A stretch of DNA of 49,658 bases. Source: Bryobacter sp. GTDB lineage: Bacteria > Acidobacteriota > Terriglobia > Bryobacterales > Bryobacteraceae. Position numbers and translations under genes: made by a program. Positions 26,244-35,472 of the stretch are shown here, one piece after another (position 1 is the first letter of the stretch; each line of letters begins with the position of its first letter). The stretch is taken from the NCBI GenBank assembly GCA_022843625.1, contig JALHNH010000018.1, forward strand, positions 81,435-131,092, given 5' to 3'. The notes below the pieces were generated by a model that was not told the origin of the DNA, made no database searches, and saw only the letters and a program-made list of their open reading frames with translations.

Positions 26244-27248
26244 TTGAAATTTGTAGCCGGAATCGACCTCGGCGGAACAGCCGTAAATTACACCATTCTC
26301 AGTACGGAAGCTGAGTTCCTGATTGACGGGTTGTGCGAGCATCCGTCGATGTCCAAGCAAGGCCCGGACGTGTGTCTTGCGCAGATTGAGGAGGGTCTCA
26401 AGATCGCTCTCGACTCAAAGGGCATTTCGATGCATGACATTGCCGCAATCGGACTGGATACGCCTGGGCCGGCCAGTGCCACGGGAGTATTGAGCGCCCG
26501 GGGTTCTACAAACTTTGTGCATGCCGATTGGGCAGGATTCGATATCCGGCTTCACCTTGAGGAGCGGCTTGGCAGACCTGCGGTTTATCTGAACGACGGC
26601 AATGCTGGAGCATTGTGGGGCCATTTCGCGGTGTTCGGATCCAGTGCAAAGGAGACTTCCGTGTCGGCCATCGTCGGTACAGGTCTGGGCGGCGGGGTGA
26701 TCGTCAATGGAGGTGTGGTGAAGGGCCGTAGCGGGTTTGGCGGGGAACTCGGCCATGTTCTCATTCCTTACCAAAGCATCGCCGGAATTGAAGGCATTGT
26801 TCCGAGTTGCAATTGCGGACGAACGGGCGACCTTGAATCGCTCTGTTCACTAACAGCCATCACTCGAACACTGCTGCCTTATTTTCTGAGCAAGAACCCT
26901 GGTCACGAATTGGCGTCGCTTGAGCCGCAGCAGGCAGCCAAGTTGGTGCGGGGACTGGCAGTGAAAGGCGACAGCCTCTGCCGGGAGATCTTCCGGGTGC
27001 AGGCGCATGCGTTGGGTCTGTTTTTTGACGAGATGATCAACACCTTTGACCCGGACATGCTTTTTATCGGTGGTGGAGCTCTCGAGGCTGGGCTTGATTT
27101 TCAACAATGGTTTATATCTGAGGTTCGGACTGGAATGCCAAACCAGCGGGAAGAACAAGCCGACATCCCAATTCAGGTGATGCCGAATGGAGACACCGCC
27201 GGTTCTCGTGGTGCCGCAGTAGAAGCACTCAAGCTGATCCAAGGATAG
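26244..27248 (+). CDS. ROK-family sugar kinase
   Basis: 334-residue cytosolic ROK-family protein, most like a glucokinase or N-acetylhexosamine kinase that phosphorylates a sugar with ATP. The start is TTG with GGAG 8 bases upstream; the protein begins directly with the phosphate-binding segment VAGIDLGGTAVNYTIL. LNDGNAGALWGHF carries the catalytic aspartate, VGTGLGGGVIVNGGVVKG is the family glycine-rich motif, and ELGHVLIPY carries the zinc-ligand histidine. The zinc motif, normally CxCGxxGC, reads CNCGRTGDLESLC here, so the third cysteine is shifted. No DNA-binding domain is present, so it is an enzyme rather than a repressor. The hydrolase gene starts 8 bases downstream. Confidence 0.85.
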   Translation: MKFVAGIDLGGTAVNYTILSTEAEFLIDGLCEHPSMSKQGPDVCLAQIEEGLKIALDSKGISMHDIAAIGLDTPGPASATGVLSARGSTNFVHADWAGFDIRLHLEERLGRPAVYLNDGNAGALWGHFAVFGSSAKETSVSAIVGTGLGGGVIVNGGVVKGRSGFGGELGHVLIPYQSIAGIEGIVPSCNCGRTGDLESLCSLTAITRTLLPYFLSKNPGHELASLEPQQAAKLVRGLAVKGDSLCREIFRVQAHALGLFFDEMINTFDPDMLFIGGGALEAGLDFQQWFISEVRTGMPNQREEQADIPIQVMPNGDTAGSRGAAVEALKLIQG

Positions 27249-27256
27249 AGAAGTAA

Positions 27257-29230
27257 ATGCGAACCGTCTGCTACATGATCGTCCTGGCTGCTTCAGCATC
27301 TTTTGCGCAAACGGCACCCGCTTTGCGCCCCATTCCGCCTCCCGGTATTGCGCTGTCCCCCACAGACAGAGCGGAGCTAGGCCGCCGCCTTCAAAGCCTT
27401 CAAAGTGCGACAGCGGCACTGGCTGGCAATCCGCTGCTGCCTGATGTACTCATATATCAGGAAGCCGTTCGCTATGCGCTTGAGAACAACGAATTCTTCA
27501 AGGCCGATGAGATTTTGAAGGCTCACAACTTGTTAAGCCATGGAATGGAGCGGGCTCAACTGTTATCTGAGGGAAAGGCACCCTGGACTACTGCCACAGG
27601 TTTGGTTGTGCGCGGCTATGTTTCGAAAATCGATCGCAGCATCCAGCCTTATGGTCTGGTGATTCCTGCCAGCTATTCGGCAAATTTACCTCACAGGTGG
27701 CGGCTCGATGCCTGGTTTCATGGCCGTGGCGAGACTCTGAGCGAAGTAAACTTTCTGACGGAGCGCGAATCGCGTCCCGGTGAATTCACTCCACCTCACG
27801 CTATCGTTCTTCATCTTTATGGCCGCTATTGCAATGCGAGCCGCTTTGCCGGTGAGATCGACTTTGAGGAGGCACTTGCTGCAACGAGGAGACAATACGC
27901 TATCGACGACAACCGAATCCTGGTGAGAGGATTTTCGATGGGTGGAGCATCGGCCTGGGATATCGGCACGCACCATGCTGGCCGATGGGCAGCTGTTGCT
28001 CCGGGTGCTGGCTTCAGTGAGACGATCGCATTTCTTAAACTGGATCTGACCAAGCCTGACGCTCCATTTCCATGGGAACAGAAGCTTTGGCGGATGTATG
28101 ACGCCACCGAGTATGCTCTGAACTTATCCAACACGAGCACGGTTGCCTACAACGGAGATCAGGATGGCCAGAAACAGGCCGCCGACGCTATGGAGGCTGC
28201 CATGGCAAAACACGGAATTGCGCTCACGCGCGTCACTGGACCCCAGACAGGACATCGCTACCATCCGCAGTCCAAGATTGAAATCAATGAGAAGTTGGAT
28301 GCCATTGCGGCAATTGGTAGAGACCCGTATCCCCGGCAAATTCTGTTCACTACTTTTACACTCGCCTACAACCGTATGAAGTGGCTGATCGTCGATTCTC
28401 TAGAACAGCATTGGGAGCGGGCACGCATTGAGGCAAGTATCGAGGACAATCAATCGGTGAAAATTACCACATCGAACACGGCTGCCTTGAGCCTTGATTT
28501 CGGCCCCGGCGGGGCTCCGCTTAGCTTGAACAGCAAGGCTACGATTTCTATCGACAATCAAACGCTGAGTGCGCCTGCTCCACAATCGGACCGATCCTGG
28601 CGGATCCACTTGCGTAAGGCTGGCGGCCGTTGGGCACTGGCGGCAAGCCCGACACAACCGGGACTGCACAAGACCCACTCACTGCAAGGCCCGATCGACC
28701 ATGCCTTTATGGATAGCTTCCTGATCGTCAAGCCCAGCGGTACGCCGAGCCACGCCGATACAGCCAAATGGGTTGAGGGAGAGCAGGTAAGAGCCATCCG
28801 CGAATGGCGGAAGCAGTTCCGCGGCGAGCCTCAGGTTACCGACGACTTCAATGTGACCGAAGCCCAGATCGCATCGAGCAATCTCATCCTTTGGGGTGAT
28901 CCCGGCTCAAACAAGATTCTCGCCCGGATCGCGGCCCAATTGCCGATCCAGTGGACGAGTGAGGGAATTCAAATTGGCGCACAGATTTACCCAAAGTCTC
29001 ATGCGGCGATCCTGATCTACCCCAATCCTCTCAATCCGTCCAAGTACGTTGTGATTAATAGCGGCTTTACTTTTCGTGAATACGATTTCCTGAACAACGC
29101 ACGCCAGACACCCAAACTACCGGACTGGGCCATCATCGATACAAGCGTGCCGGCAGGCCCACGCTACCCTGGCAAGGTCGCCGCTGCGGGCTTCTTCAAT
29201 GAGGAGTGGCAGCTAGGCGCTAACCAGTAA
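27257..29230 (+). CDS. Secreted alpha/beta hydrolase (prolyl-oligopeptidase-like esterase)
   Basis: 657-residue exported hydrolase. A signal peptide (CYMIVLAASASFAQ) precedes a helical region and an alpha/beta hydrolase domain (about 115-355). The nucleophile is S227 in VRGFSMGGASAW; YNGDQDGQKQA is a likely acid segment and TGHRYHP the likely histidine. The C-terminal third (about 370-657) is beta-rich and ends with DWAIIDTSVPAGPRYPGKV, a tail I recall from large secreted hydrolases of Acidobacteriota and Planctomycetes. Substrate could be an ester or peptide. It begins 8 bases after the ROK kinase, suggesting a shared role in using a sugar derivative. Its last 18 bases overlap the end of the opposing gene. 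Confidence 0.78.
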   Translation: MRTVCYMIVLAASASFAQTAPALRPIPPPGIALSPTDRAELGRRLQSLQSATAALAGNPLLPDVLIYQEAVRYALENNEFFKADEILKAHNLLSHGMERAQLLSEGKAPWTTATGLVVRGYVSKIDRSIQPYGLVIPASYSANLPHRWRLDAWFHGRGETLSEVNFLTERESRPGEFTPPHAIVLHLYGRYCNASRFAGEIDFEEALAATRRQYAIDDNRILVRGFSMGGASAWDIGTHHAGRWAAVAPGAGFSETIAFLKLDLTKPDAPFPWEQKLWRMYDATEYALNLSNTSTVAYNGDQDGQKQAADAMEAAMAKHGIALTRVTGPQTGHRYHPQSKIEINEKLDAIAAIGRDPYPRQILFTTFTLAYNRMKWLIVDSLEQHWERARIEASIEDNQSVKITTSNTAALSLDFGPGGAPLSLNSKATISIDNQTLSAPAPQSDRSWRIHLRKAGGRWALAASPTQPGLHKTHSLQGPIDHAFMDSFLIVKPSGTPSHADTAKWVEGEQVRAIREWRKQFRGEPQVTDDFNVTEAQIASSNLILWGDPGSNKILARIAAQLPIQWTSEGIQIGAQIYPKSHAAILIYPNPLNPSKYVVINSGFTFREYDFLNNARQTPKLPDWAIIDTSVPAGPRYPGKVAAAGFFNEEWQLGANQ

Positions 29231-30421
29231 GGTCTGGCTGGCCTCACGGTCCCGCAGGCCCAGCGGCAATGAGCGGCCCACAAGAACAATCTCAAGCGCC
29301 GTAGCGTTGCGCATTCGACATGCCGCAGTAATGAACAGAGGCATCGATTCTCCATTAGCAAGCTTGAAGAGAAGCACTGCATGTTCTGACATGCCCCTCA
29401 AGACAGCTTCTGGAAGCTTCCTCATCTTCCCGTGCGACTCACCTATGATCACATCTTCGATAGAGACGACCGACTTCGAGAGATCGGGAAGTGCCAGATA
29501 GCGTTTCGCATTCTCGTTGGCACTCAGAAGCCTGCCAGCCAGGTTCATGGTCAGGTAAAATTCCGAGCCTTGGGCCAATAGCGCCTGTAAGGAACACTCC
29601 GTTGTTTCAAGATCTGCTTGTATCCTGCGCTGATGATCGAGCTTTTCTCTTGCTTTGGACATGCTGAAGAACAAAAGGAGGGTCATTACAAACAGTGTGG
29701 CCATCACATGCAGAGCCAGCAGCAGATTTGTATTGAGCTCAAACATGGTTTCCAATTGCAGCCGAGCGTATCCCATTAGAATGGGCACAAGAAGCGCAGA
29801 AAAAAGCAGCCTGACGCTGGTACTCGTGCCTAGGACGCTCGTCAAGGCTGAAGGGATCAAGCCACTGCGTGATTCCATCAAGAAGAGAGAAAGTGTGATC
29901 GTGAGCATCAGCATGGCCGAAGAAGGGTCTGCCGTCAGCTCATAGCTGATGTAGCGGTGTACGGAATAGAGATTTGCCAGGACAAGCCAGGTGCCGATGA
30001 TGAGCGAGACAACCAACAATACACGCCGGGCGAATAGGAACCGGCCATAGGCGAGCAGGATCAGGGCCGCGGCGAGGATGGATTGTCCACCCGCCAAGAG
30101 AATGGGTGCAGCGTCAAGCAGACTGAGCAAAGCGGCAAGACCTGCCAGCACCCTTGAGAATTTCGCTCTGTGGGCAGTGCGCGAGTCAAACTTCTCCCAT
30201 CTCGTAAGCCGCATGCTGAAGGAAAGCAGAAGGAAGGTTAATGCAATCGAGGGGGCGATCTTGAACAGTACGGGAACGTTTGAGCGGAGCGCTTCAGGCA
30301 GAGCCCAGTTCAGCAGCAAGCTGAGCAAGGAAATTATGAGAGTGCTGAGACTCAGCAGCCGGGGAAAATTGTAAATTCCGGGCGATAGCAGCCAGGTTCT
30401 GGCTGAGCGCAATATTTTCAA
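29213..30421 (-). CDS. Polytopic membrane protein with C-terminal PAS domain, no output domain
   Basis: 402-residue protein. TTG start at 30421 is supported by AAGGGG 7 bases upstream. Residues of about 20-265 contain seven or eight hydrophobic segments (for example LSTLIISLLSLLLNWAL, IALTFLLLSFSM, LLLVVSLIIG-like stretches and VMATLFVMTLLLFFSM). A short coiled-coil (EKLDHQRRIQADLETTE) leads to a PAS-like domain (about 285-390; FYLTMNLAGRLLSANENAKR, VLLFKLANGESMPLFITA). No histidine kinase, GGDEF or other effector follows, so it would need a partner to signal, or only tether something to the membrane. It is divergent from the FkbH-type gene across 112 bases, which may place it as a regulator of that unit. 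Confidence 0.6.
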   Translation of the reverse strand: MKILRSARTWLLSPGIYNFPRLLSLSTLIISLLSLLLNWALPEALRSNVPVLFKIAPSIALTFLLLSFSMRLTRWEKFDSRTAHRAKFSRVLAGLAALLSLLDAAPILLAGGQSILAAALILLAYGRFLFARRVLLVVSLIIGTWLVLANLYSVHRYISYELTADPSSAMLMLTITLSLFLMESRSGLIPSALTSVLGTSTSVRLLFSALLVPILMGYARLQLETMFELNTNLLLALHVMATLFVMTLLLFFSMSKAREKLDHQRRIQADLETTECSLQALLAQGSEFYLTMNLAGRLLSANENAKRYLALPDLSKSVVSIEDVIIGESHGKMRKLPEAVLRGMSEHAVLLFKLANGESMPLFITAACRMRNATALEIVLVGRSLPLGLRDREASQTLLVSA

Positions 30422-30533
30422 AAATGGACCCCTTGGGACGAAAGGAGCTAACTACTCTCCCTATAACGGCGCAATGGACTAAGGGCGACATGGTACGAAA
30501 GTACTCAACTTCACCTAGCTAGAATAAAAGCTT

Positions 30534-32525
30534 GTGCCAATGCCATTTCGGTTCGCTATCGCCGCCAGCTACACTGCAGAACCACTCCAATCCTTGTTCG
30601 ATTTTTGGAGAGTGCCATTGCAATCGGAGTTTCTTAGCTGCTTTGCACCATTCGGCCAAATCCTTCAGACCATTCTGGACCCAAGCAGCATCTTCGCCGA
30701 AAATACGCATGGGCTCAACGTGGTGCTTTTTCGATTTCAAGATTTGGGAGACGATGCCCGACGAATCGAAAATGCACAGTCGCTAATGGCTGCGATCGAG
30801 GCAAGGATATCAGCCTTCAAAGTACCCATGCTCGTTGTTGCCGACATCGACACGACGGGTTGGTGGCGTGAGGTTCCTGGAGTTTATCTGCTAAGGCCTG
30901 GGCAAATCGATTGTTGGTACCCAGTGGCAGAGAAATTGAGCCCCGATGGAGAACGCCTCGGAGGCATTCCTTACACTGAGGATTACTATATCGCCCTGGG
31001 ATCAGCGATCGTTCGAGCTGCCCATAGTATTCACAAGAAGCCCAACAAAGTGCTGGCACTGGACTGCGACAACACGCTCTGGAAAGGAATCTGCGGCGAA
31101 GACGGCCCCGAGGGAGTGGTTCTGAGTCCAGGGCACCTGGCACTGCAGCGATTTGCCCTAAACCAGCGGGACATGGGCTTGCTTTTGGTGATCAGCAGCA
31201 AGAACAATGAACATGACGTTCGGGAAACCTTCGAGCATCACCCGGAATTTCCGCTACAACTGAAGCATTTCATCAGCAGCCGGATTAACTGGCAGCCTAA
31301 ATATTTAGGGCTCTCTTCCATTGCGGCAGAGTTATCGCTCGGTCTCGACAGCTTTGTTTTCCTGGATGACAATTCAAAAGAAGTTTCTGAGATCGACGAG
31401 CAACTCCCGCAAGTTCTTGGAATCACGCTACCACCGGATCCGGCAGACTTTGATACATTTCTGAGCCATATTTGGGCTTTTGATCAACTTAGGGTTACCC
31501 AGGCAGACCAGGCACGGGCCGCTAGCTATGAAGGGGTGCAGGAATTCGGAAAGGCGCTGAATGAATCAGGGTCGCTCGAACACTTCTACGAGACGCTAGA
31601 GCTTGAAGTCGAGATCCGGCCAATCAGCGAAGATGAAGTCTCAAGAGCTTCGCAGCTGACTCAGCGCACGAATCAGTTTAACTTCACTACCATTCGACAC
31701 ACTGATGCAGAGATCCTGAATCTGAAATCTGTTTACGGCGTGCATGTGCGGGATCGATTTGGGAACTACGGTTTCACCGGACTTCTGATCGGCAGGCCAG
31801 TTTCGACAACGTTTCTGATCGAGAATTTCCTGCTGAGTTGCCGTGTACTCGGAAGAGGAGTGGAACATCGCGTATTCGCCTGGTTAGGTGAGTATGCGGA
31901 CTCACTTGGTTGCAGGGATATTGAGATCCCCTTCATTCAAAGCTCTCGCAACGCCCCGGCACGGGAATTCTATGAGACCGTCGATTTTCCAAGGACGGCC
32001 GAAACGCTTGCGAGGATTCGATTCGAACCCAGACGGACCGAGCGGGCGGAATCGAAGCAAGTCATAGCAGCCCCGGCACAACACAGCGTCGACTATGCCG
32101 GAATTGCAAGGGGCTACAACAATGTTGCCTCGATACGCGAGCAGATGAAAAGGGGCTCTGCCATCGAGCTTGAAACCGGCACCGAGAGCGTGTTGGCCTC
32201 CATCTGGCAGGACCTGCTGGGTTGCGAATGTTTGACAGGCGAAAGTAACTTCTTCGACCTTGGCGGTCATTCGCTCAAGGTCGTATTGATGCTGATGAGG
32301 ATCCATGAGGTCTTCGGGGTCTCACTGGGGATCGAAGATGTCTATGCAGCGGAAGTGACATTGGAGCGGATGGCCAGGCGAATTGATGAACTAATTGCCT
32401 TTGGCGGCGTGGGCCACTCGGAGTACACTCGAATGTTGGGTGCGATTGAAGCAATGAGCGAAGAAGAGGCCGCCGAGGCATGGCTCGAGGAATCCCGGAC
32501 GAATGCGGATCCTACTAGCCGCTAG
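30534..32525 (+). CDS. FkbH-like HAD glyceryl-loading enzyme fused to a carrier protein domain
   Basis: 663-residue protein. Known FkbH enzymes take 1,3-bisphosphoglycerate and load the glyceryl group onto the phosphopantetheine arm of an acyl carrier protein. Visible here: an N-terminal domain (about 1-165), then the HAD domain with LALDCDNTLWKG (D177, D179, T181), ISSKN (S221-N224), K256 in NWQPK and FLDDNSKE (D278-D279); a GNAT-like domain (about 345-480; TQRTNQFNFTT, NYGFTGLLIG); a linker; and a carrier domain whose FFDLGGHSLKVV carries the attachment serine S580. Substrate and carrier are thus on one chain. GTG at 30534 or ATG at 30540 could be the start; no ribosome site is visible and TAGAAT lies 8 bases upstream. 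It overlaps the next gene by 23 bases. Confidence 0.85.
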   Translation: MPMPFRFAIAASYTAEPLQSLFDFWRVPLQSEFLSCFAPFGQILQTILDPSSIFAENTHGLNVVLFRFQDLGDDARRIENAQSLMAAIEARISAFKVPMLVVADIDTTGWWREVPGVYLLRPGQIDCWYPVAEKLSPDGERLGGIPYTEDYYIALGSAIVRAAHSIHKKPNKVLALDCDNTLWKGICGEDGPEGVVLSPGHLALQRFALNQRDMGLLLVISSKNNEHDVRETFEHHPEFPLQLKHFISSRINWQPKYLGLSSIAAELSLGLDSFVFLDDNSKEVSEIDEQLPQVLGITLPPDPADFDTFLSHIWAFDQLRVTQADQARAASYEGVQEFGKALNESGSLEHFYETLELEVEIRPISEDEVSRASQLTQRTNQFNFTTIRHTDAEILNLKSVYGVHVRDRFGNYGFTGLLIGRPVSTTFLIENFLLSCRVLGRGVEHRVFAWLGEYADSLGCRDIEIPFIQSSRNAPAREFYETVDFPRTAETLARIRFEPRRTERAESKQVIAAPAQHSVDYAGIARGYNNVASIREQMKRGSAIELETGTESVLASIWQDLLGCECLTGESNFFDLGGHSLKVVLMLMRIHEVFGVSLGIEDVYAAEVTLERMARRIDELIAFGGVGHSEYTRMLGAIEAMSEEEAAEAWLEESRTNADPTSR

Positions 32526-35472
32526 CGCGTCATACGATCCGCCGAAGGGTGGCTCGACGCGCAGCAACCTGCTATGGCTGCGAGCGATGGCTGCCAACGG
32601 TCATGATTGTCTTGTTCTTTGTAGCGGGGAACAAGACCAGGAGAACATGCGCGAAGGGGTTCGGATCCAGACGATCCACCAGTTCCAGCGCAAGGCCAGC
32701 CGCATCGGTCCCGCTGTGGCGGAGTTTGATCCGGACTTTGTTCTGGTTTCAAGCGAAGACCTTTCCCATTCCCTGCTACGCGAGGCACACAAGGCTGCCA
32801 AAGACCGCCTGGTATATCTGGCCCATACGCCGCAATGGTTTCCGTTTGGCCCTGAAGCCTGGCACAAGGACGAGGCGGCTACCAGGATGCTCGACGATGC
32901 GTTGGCAATTGTATCCATCGGCAGCCACATGGCTTCCTATATCGAAGAGCATCTCGGCCGCAAGGCTGAGATCATCCCGCCGGCGCTTTATGGCAAGCCT
33001 CCCTGGCCTGAGTATTCAAACTTCGACAAGCAATCGGTTTTGCTAATCAACCCGTGCACCGCCAAGGGACTGCCGATCTATGTTGAGCTGGCGCGGCGTC
33101 TGCCGGAGACGAAATTCCTGGCGCTGAAAGGGTGGGGGACGACACCGGCCGACATCAGTGTCATGTCGAGCATCGAGGTGTTGGACACAGTGGAATCGAT
33201 CGACGAAGTGCTGGCACGCACTTCGGTGCTGGTTGCGCCGTCCCTCTGGTATGAAGGCTTCGGGCTGGTGGTGACTGAGGCGCTATTGAGAGGCATTCCC
33301 GTACTTGCAAGCAATCATGGAGGCCTTACGGAGGCGGCGGCGAGTTCGCGTTACCGGCTACCAGTGGTTCCGATTACGGAGTGGTTGCCGCAACACGATG
33401 AAACCGGGATGCCAGTGGGAGTTGTTCACGAGCAGCCTGTGGAGGCCTGGCAGGCGGCACTGAGCGAATTGCTGGGGGACAAGTCGATTTATGAGCAAGA
33501 GCGGCTCGACGGCATGGTTGCGGCTCGCAGCTTTGCAAGCGGCCTGAGCGCAGATGGCCTGGAAGACCTGCTGAGCCGGCTCAAAGCCAGGCGGCTCCGT
33601 ATCTACCTGATTCACAACTCCACGTACTATCCAGGTGCAGGAGGAGGCGACAAGTCCAACCGCATTTTGGTGGAAGCGCTGGTGGAAGCCGGGCATCAGG
33701 TGCGGGTGTTTACGCGGCTTGAGCAGTTTGGCGAAGCCGAACACGCGGCGCATCGGGCTGAACTGAACAAGCGTGGATTCCAGACTGAGGACTGGCACGG
33801 CCTTGGGCTAAATTTTAGACTCAGCGGGGCCGAGGTACACGTCATTACGCGGGACACCAACCTGCGCCGGGCCCTCGCCGAAGACCTGGCAGACCAGAAG
33901 CCCGACATCATTCTTTGCTCTACCGACGACCCCGCGCATCTGCTTTTTGAGACTGCATTACAACAAGAGGGAGCGCGAGTTGTCTATCTGGTAAGAGCGA
34001 CCATTGCCCTGCCCTTTGGCCCGGATGCCTCGTCGATCAGCGAGGAACGCAGCGCACGTTTGCGTGAGGCCGATGCGATTGTTTGTGTAAGCGAATACGT
34101 TGCCCGCTACTGCCGGAATGAGGGTGGTCTGGATGCGGTGCATGTACCGATTTCTTTGGGTGACCATGCAAATCCCCCCGATGTTGGGAGATTTGATAAC
34201 CCTTACATAACGCTGGTAAATCCGAGTGCAGTAAAGGGGTTGCCAATTCTGCTGGGCCTGGCTGATGCGATGCCAGAAACTCAATTTGCGGCAGTACCGA
34301 GTTGGGGCACCACCCCGCTTGACCTGAAGGCAATTCAGGCGAGGCCGAACATCAGGATTCTGGACGCTGTAGATGACATTACGGAGATCCTGAAGCAGAC
34401 ACGGGTGACACTGGTGCCAAGCCTGTGGGCGGAAGCCAGGAGCCGGATGGTTGTGGAGAGCCTGTCGCGAGCAGTGCCAGTGCTGGCTTCAGACGTCGGC
34501 GGACTTCGGGAAGCCATGTGCGGGGTAGAACATGTGCTGCCGGTGAATCCGATTTTGCAGTACCAGAGCAAAGTGAGCGGCCAGATGGTGCCCGAGGCAG
34601 AGGTGCCGGAGCAGGACCTGGAGATCTGGATCAAGACGCTCAGTTCACTGCTTGAGTCTGAGGAGACCTGGACGGAGCTGAGCCGCCGAGGCCGAACGGC
34701 AGCGGTTGCATATCTCGAGAGCCTCTCTGTAAAGCCCCTCGAGCGAATCTTCCGGAGCAGCATCGCCAAGACGCCGCAGCGCACGGCCACTTCCTCGGTA
34801 CATCTGAGCCCGATCAAACGGAAACTACTCGCGCTTCGGATTTCCCGCTACCGCGAGGCGAAACGCAAACGATTCTTCCCAGTTGTATGGGGTGCGGGCC
34901 CAAGGGTCTTTCTCTTCCCTTGGGCGGAAGCAGGAATCCAGGCCTGGAGCTTCCTGAGAGAACACTGCGAATTGAGTTTAAGTCCTGCACTCCTGCCTGG
35001 GCGAGAAGACCGGCTATCAGAGTCATCCGCAACCAGCTTTAAGGAATTGATCGCTCCGATTGCGGATGAGATTGAGGCAGTTCTGGAACCTGATGAGCCG
35101 TTTCTACTTGCCGGACACTCCATGGGTGGTGGCCTTGCTTTTGAGGTAGCGCGGGAACTGCGCCGTCGTGGCAAACGTATGCCCAATGGGCTGCTAGTCA
35201 GCAGTTGCACCGGGCCGAAGGCTCGTCAACAAACAGGCCCCATCGCACTCGAAGCAGACCGCAAGATGTTTCAGGCTCACGTTTATTCAGATGAAGCGCC
35301 CCTGGCAATCCCGATTACTGCGCTGTGTGGACTCGAAGAAGAGTTGAACATAGAGGCATGGGAAAAGGAAACTTCTTCCAGGTTCAGAACGCAGCGGGAA
35401 CCCGGTGGGCACTTCTGGCTCTGGAATCACCCTGGAGTATTTGCTGCTGCACTCAAAGGCCTGCTGCCTTAA
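32503..35472 (+). CDS. Tandem glycosyltransferase-4 / thioesterase fusion protein
   Basis: 989-residue three-part protein. Two homologous glycosyltransferase-4-like (GT-B) units occupy about 1-355 and 362-745: each begins with a Gly-rich start (YDPPKGGSTRSNLL; YYPGAGGGDKSNRIL), has an NP(C/S)xxKGLPI strand, GWGTTP or SWGTTP, and an E-x7-E motif (YEGFGLVVTEA; AEARSRMVVES). Residues of about 775-989 are a type II-like thioesterase: FLFPWAEAG, GREDRLSE, nucleophile S873 in AGHSMGGGLAFEVA and histidine H970 in GGHFWLW. The acid position reads CGLEEEL, with Glu where Asp is usual, and the lid region is about 50 residues shorter than usual. It overlaps the FkbH/carrier gene by 23 bases, so the two are coupled. 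Sugar donor and acceptor are unknown. Confidence 0.82.
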   Translation: MRILLAASASYDPPKGGSTRSNLLWLRAMAANGHDCLVLCSGEQDQENMREGVRIQTIHQFQRKASRIGPAVAEFDPDFVLVSSEDLSHSLLREAHKAAKDRLVYLAHTPQWFPFGPEAWHKDEAATRMLDDALAIVSIGSHMASYIEEHLGRKAEIIPPALYGKPPWPEYSNFDKQSVLLINPCTAKGLPIYVELARRLPETKFLALKGWGTTPADISVMSSIEVLDTVESIDEVLARTSVLVAPSLWYEGFGLVVTEALLRGIPVLASNHGGLTEAAASSRYRLPVVPITEWLPQHDETGMPVGVVHEQPVEAWQAALSELLGDKSIYEQERLDGMVAARSFASGLSADGLEDLLSRLKARRLRIYLIHNSTYYPGAGGGDKSNRILVEALVEAGHQVRVFTRLEQFGEAEHAAHRAELNKRGFQTEDWHGLGLNFRLSGAEVHVITRDTNLRRALAEDLADQKPDIILCSTDDPAHLLFETALQQEGARVVYLVRATIALPFGPDASSISEERSARLREADAIVCVSEYVARYCRNEGGLDAVHVPISLGDHANPPDVGRFDNPYITLVNPSAVKGLPILLGLADAMPETQFAAVPSWGTTPLDLKAIQARPNIRILDAVDDITEILKQTRVTLVPSLWAEARSRMVVESLSRAVPVLASDVGGLREAMCGVEHVLPVNPILQYQSKVSGQMVPEAEVPEQDLEIWIKTLSSLLESEETWTELSRRGRTAAVAYLESLSVKPLERIFRSSIAKTPQRTATSSVHLSPIKRKLLALRISRYREAKRKRFFPVVWGAGPRVFLFPWAEAGIQAWSFLREHCELSLSPALLPGREDRLSESSATSFKELIAPIADEIEAVLEPDEPFLLAGHSMGGGLAFEVARELRRRGKRMPNGLLVSSCTGPKARQQTGPIALEADRKMFQAHVYSDEAPLAIPITALCGLEEELNIEAWEKETSSRFRTQREPGGHFWLWNHPGVFAAALKGLLP

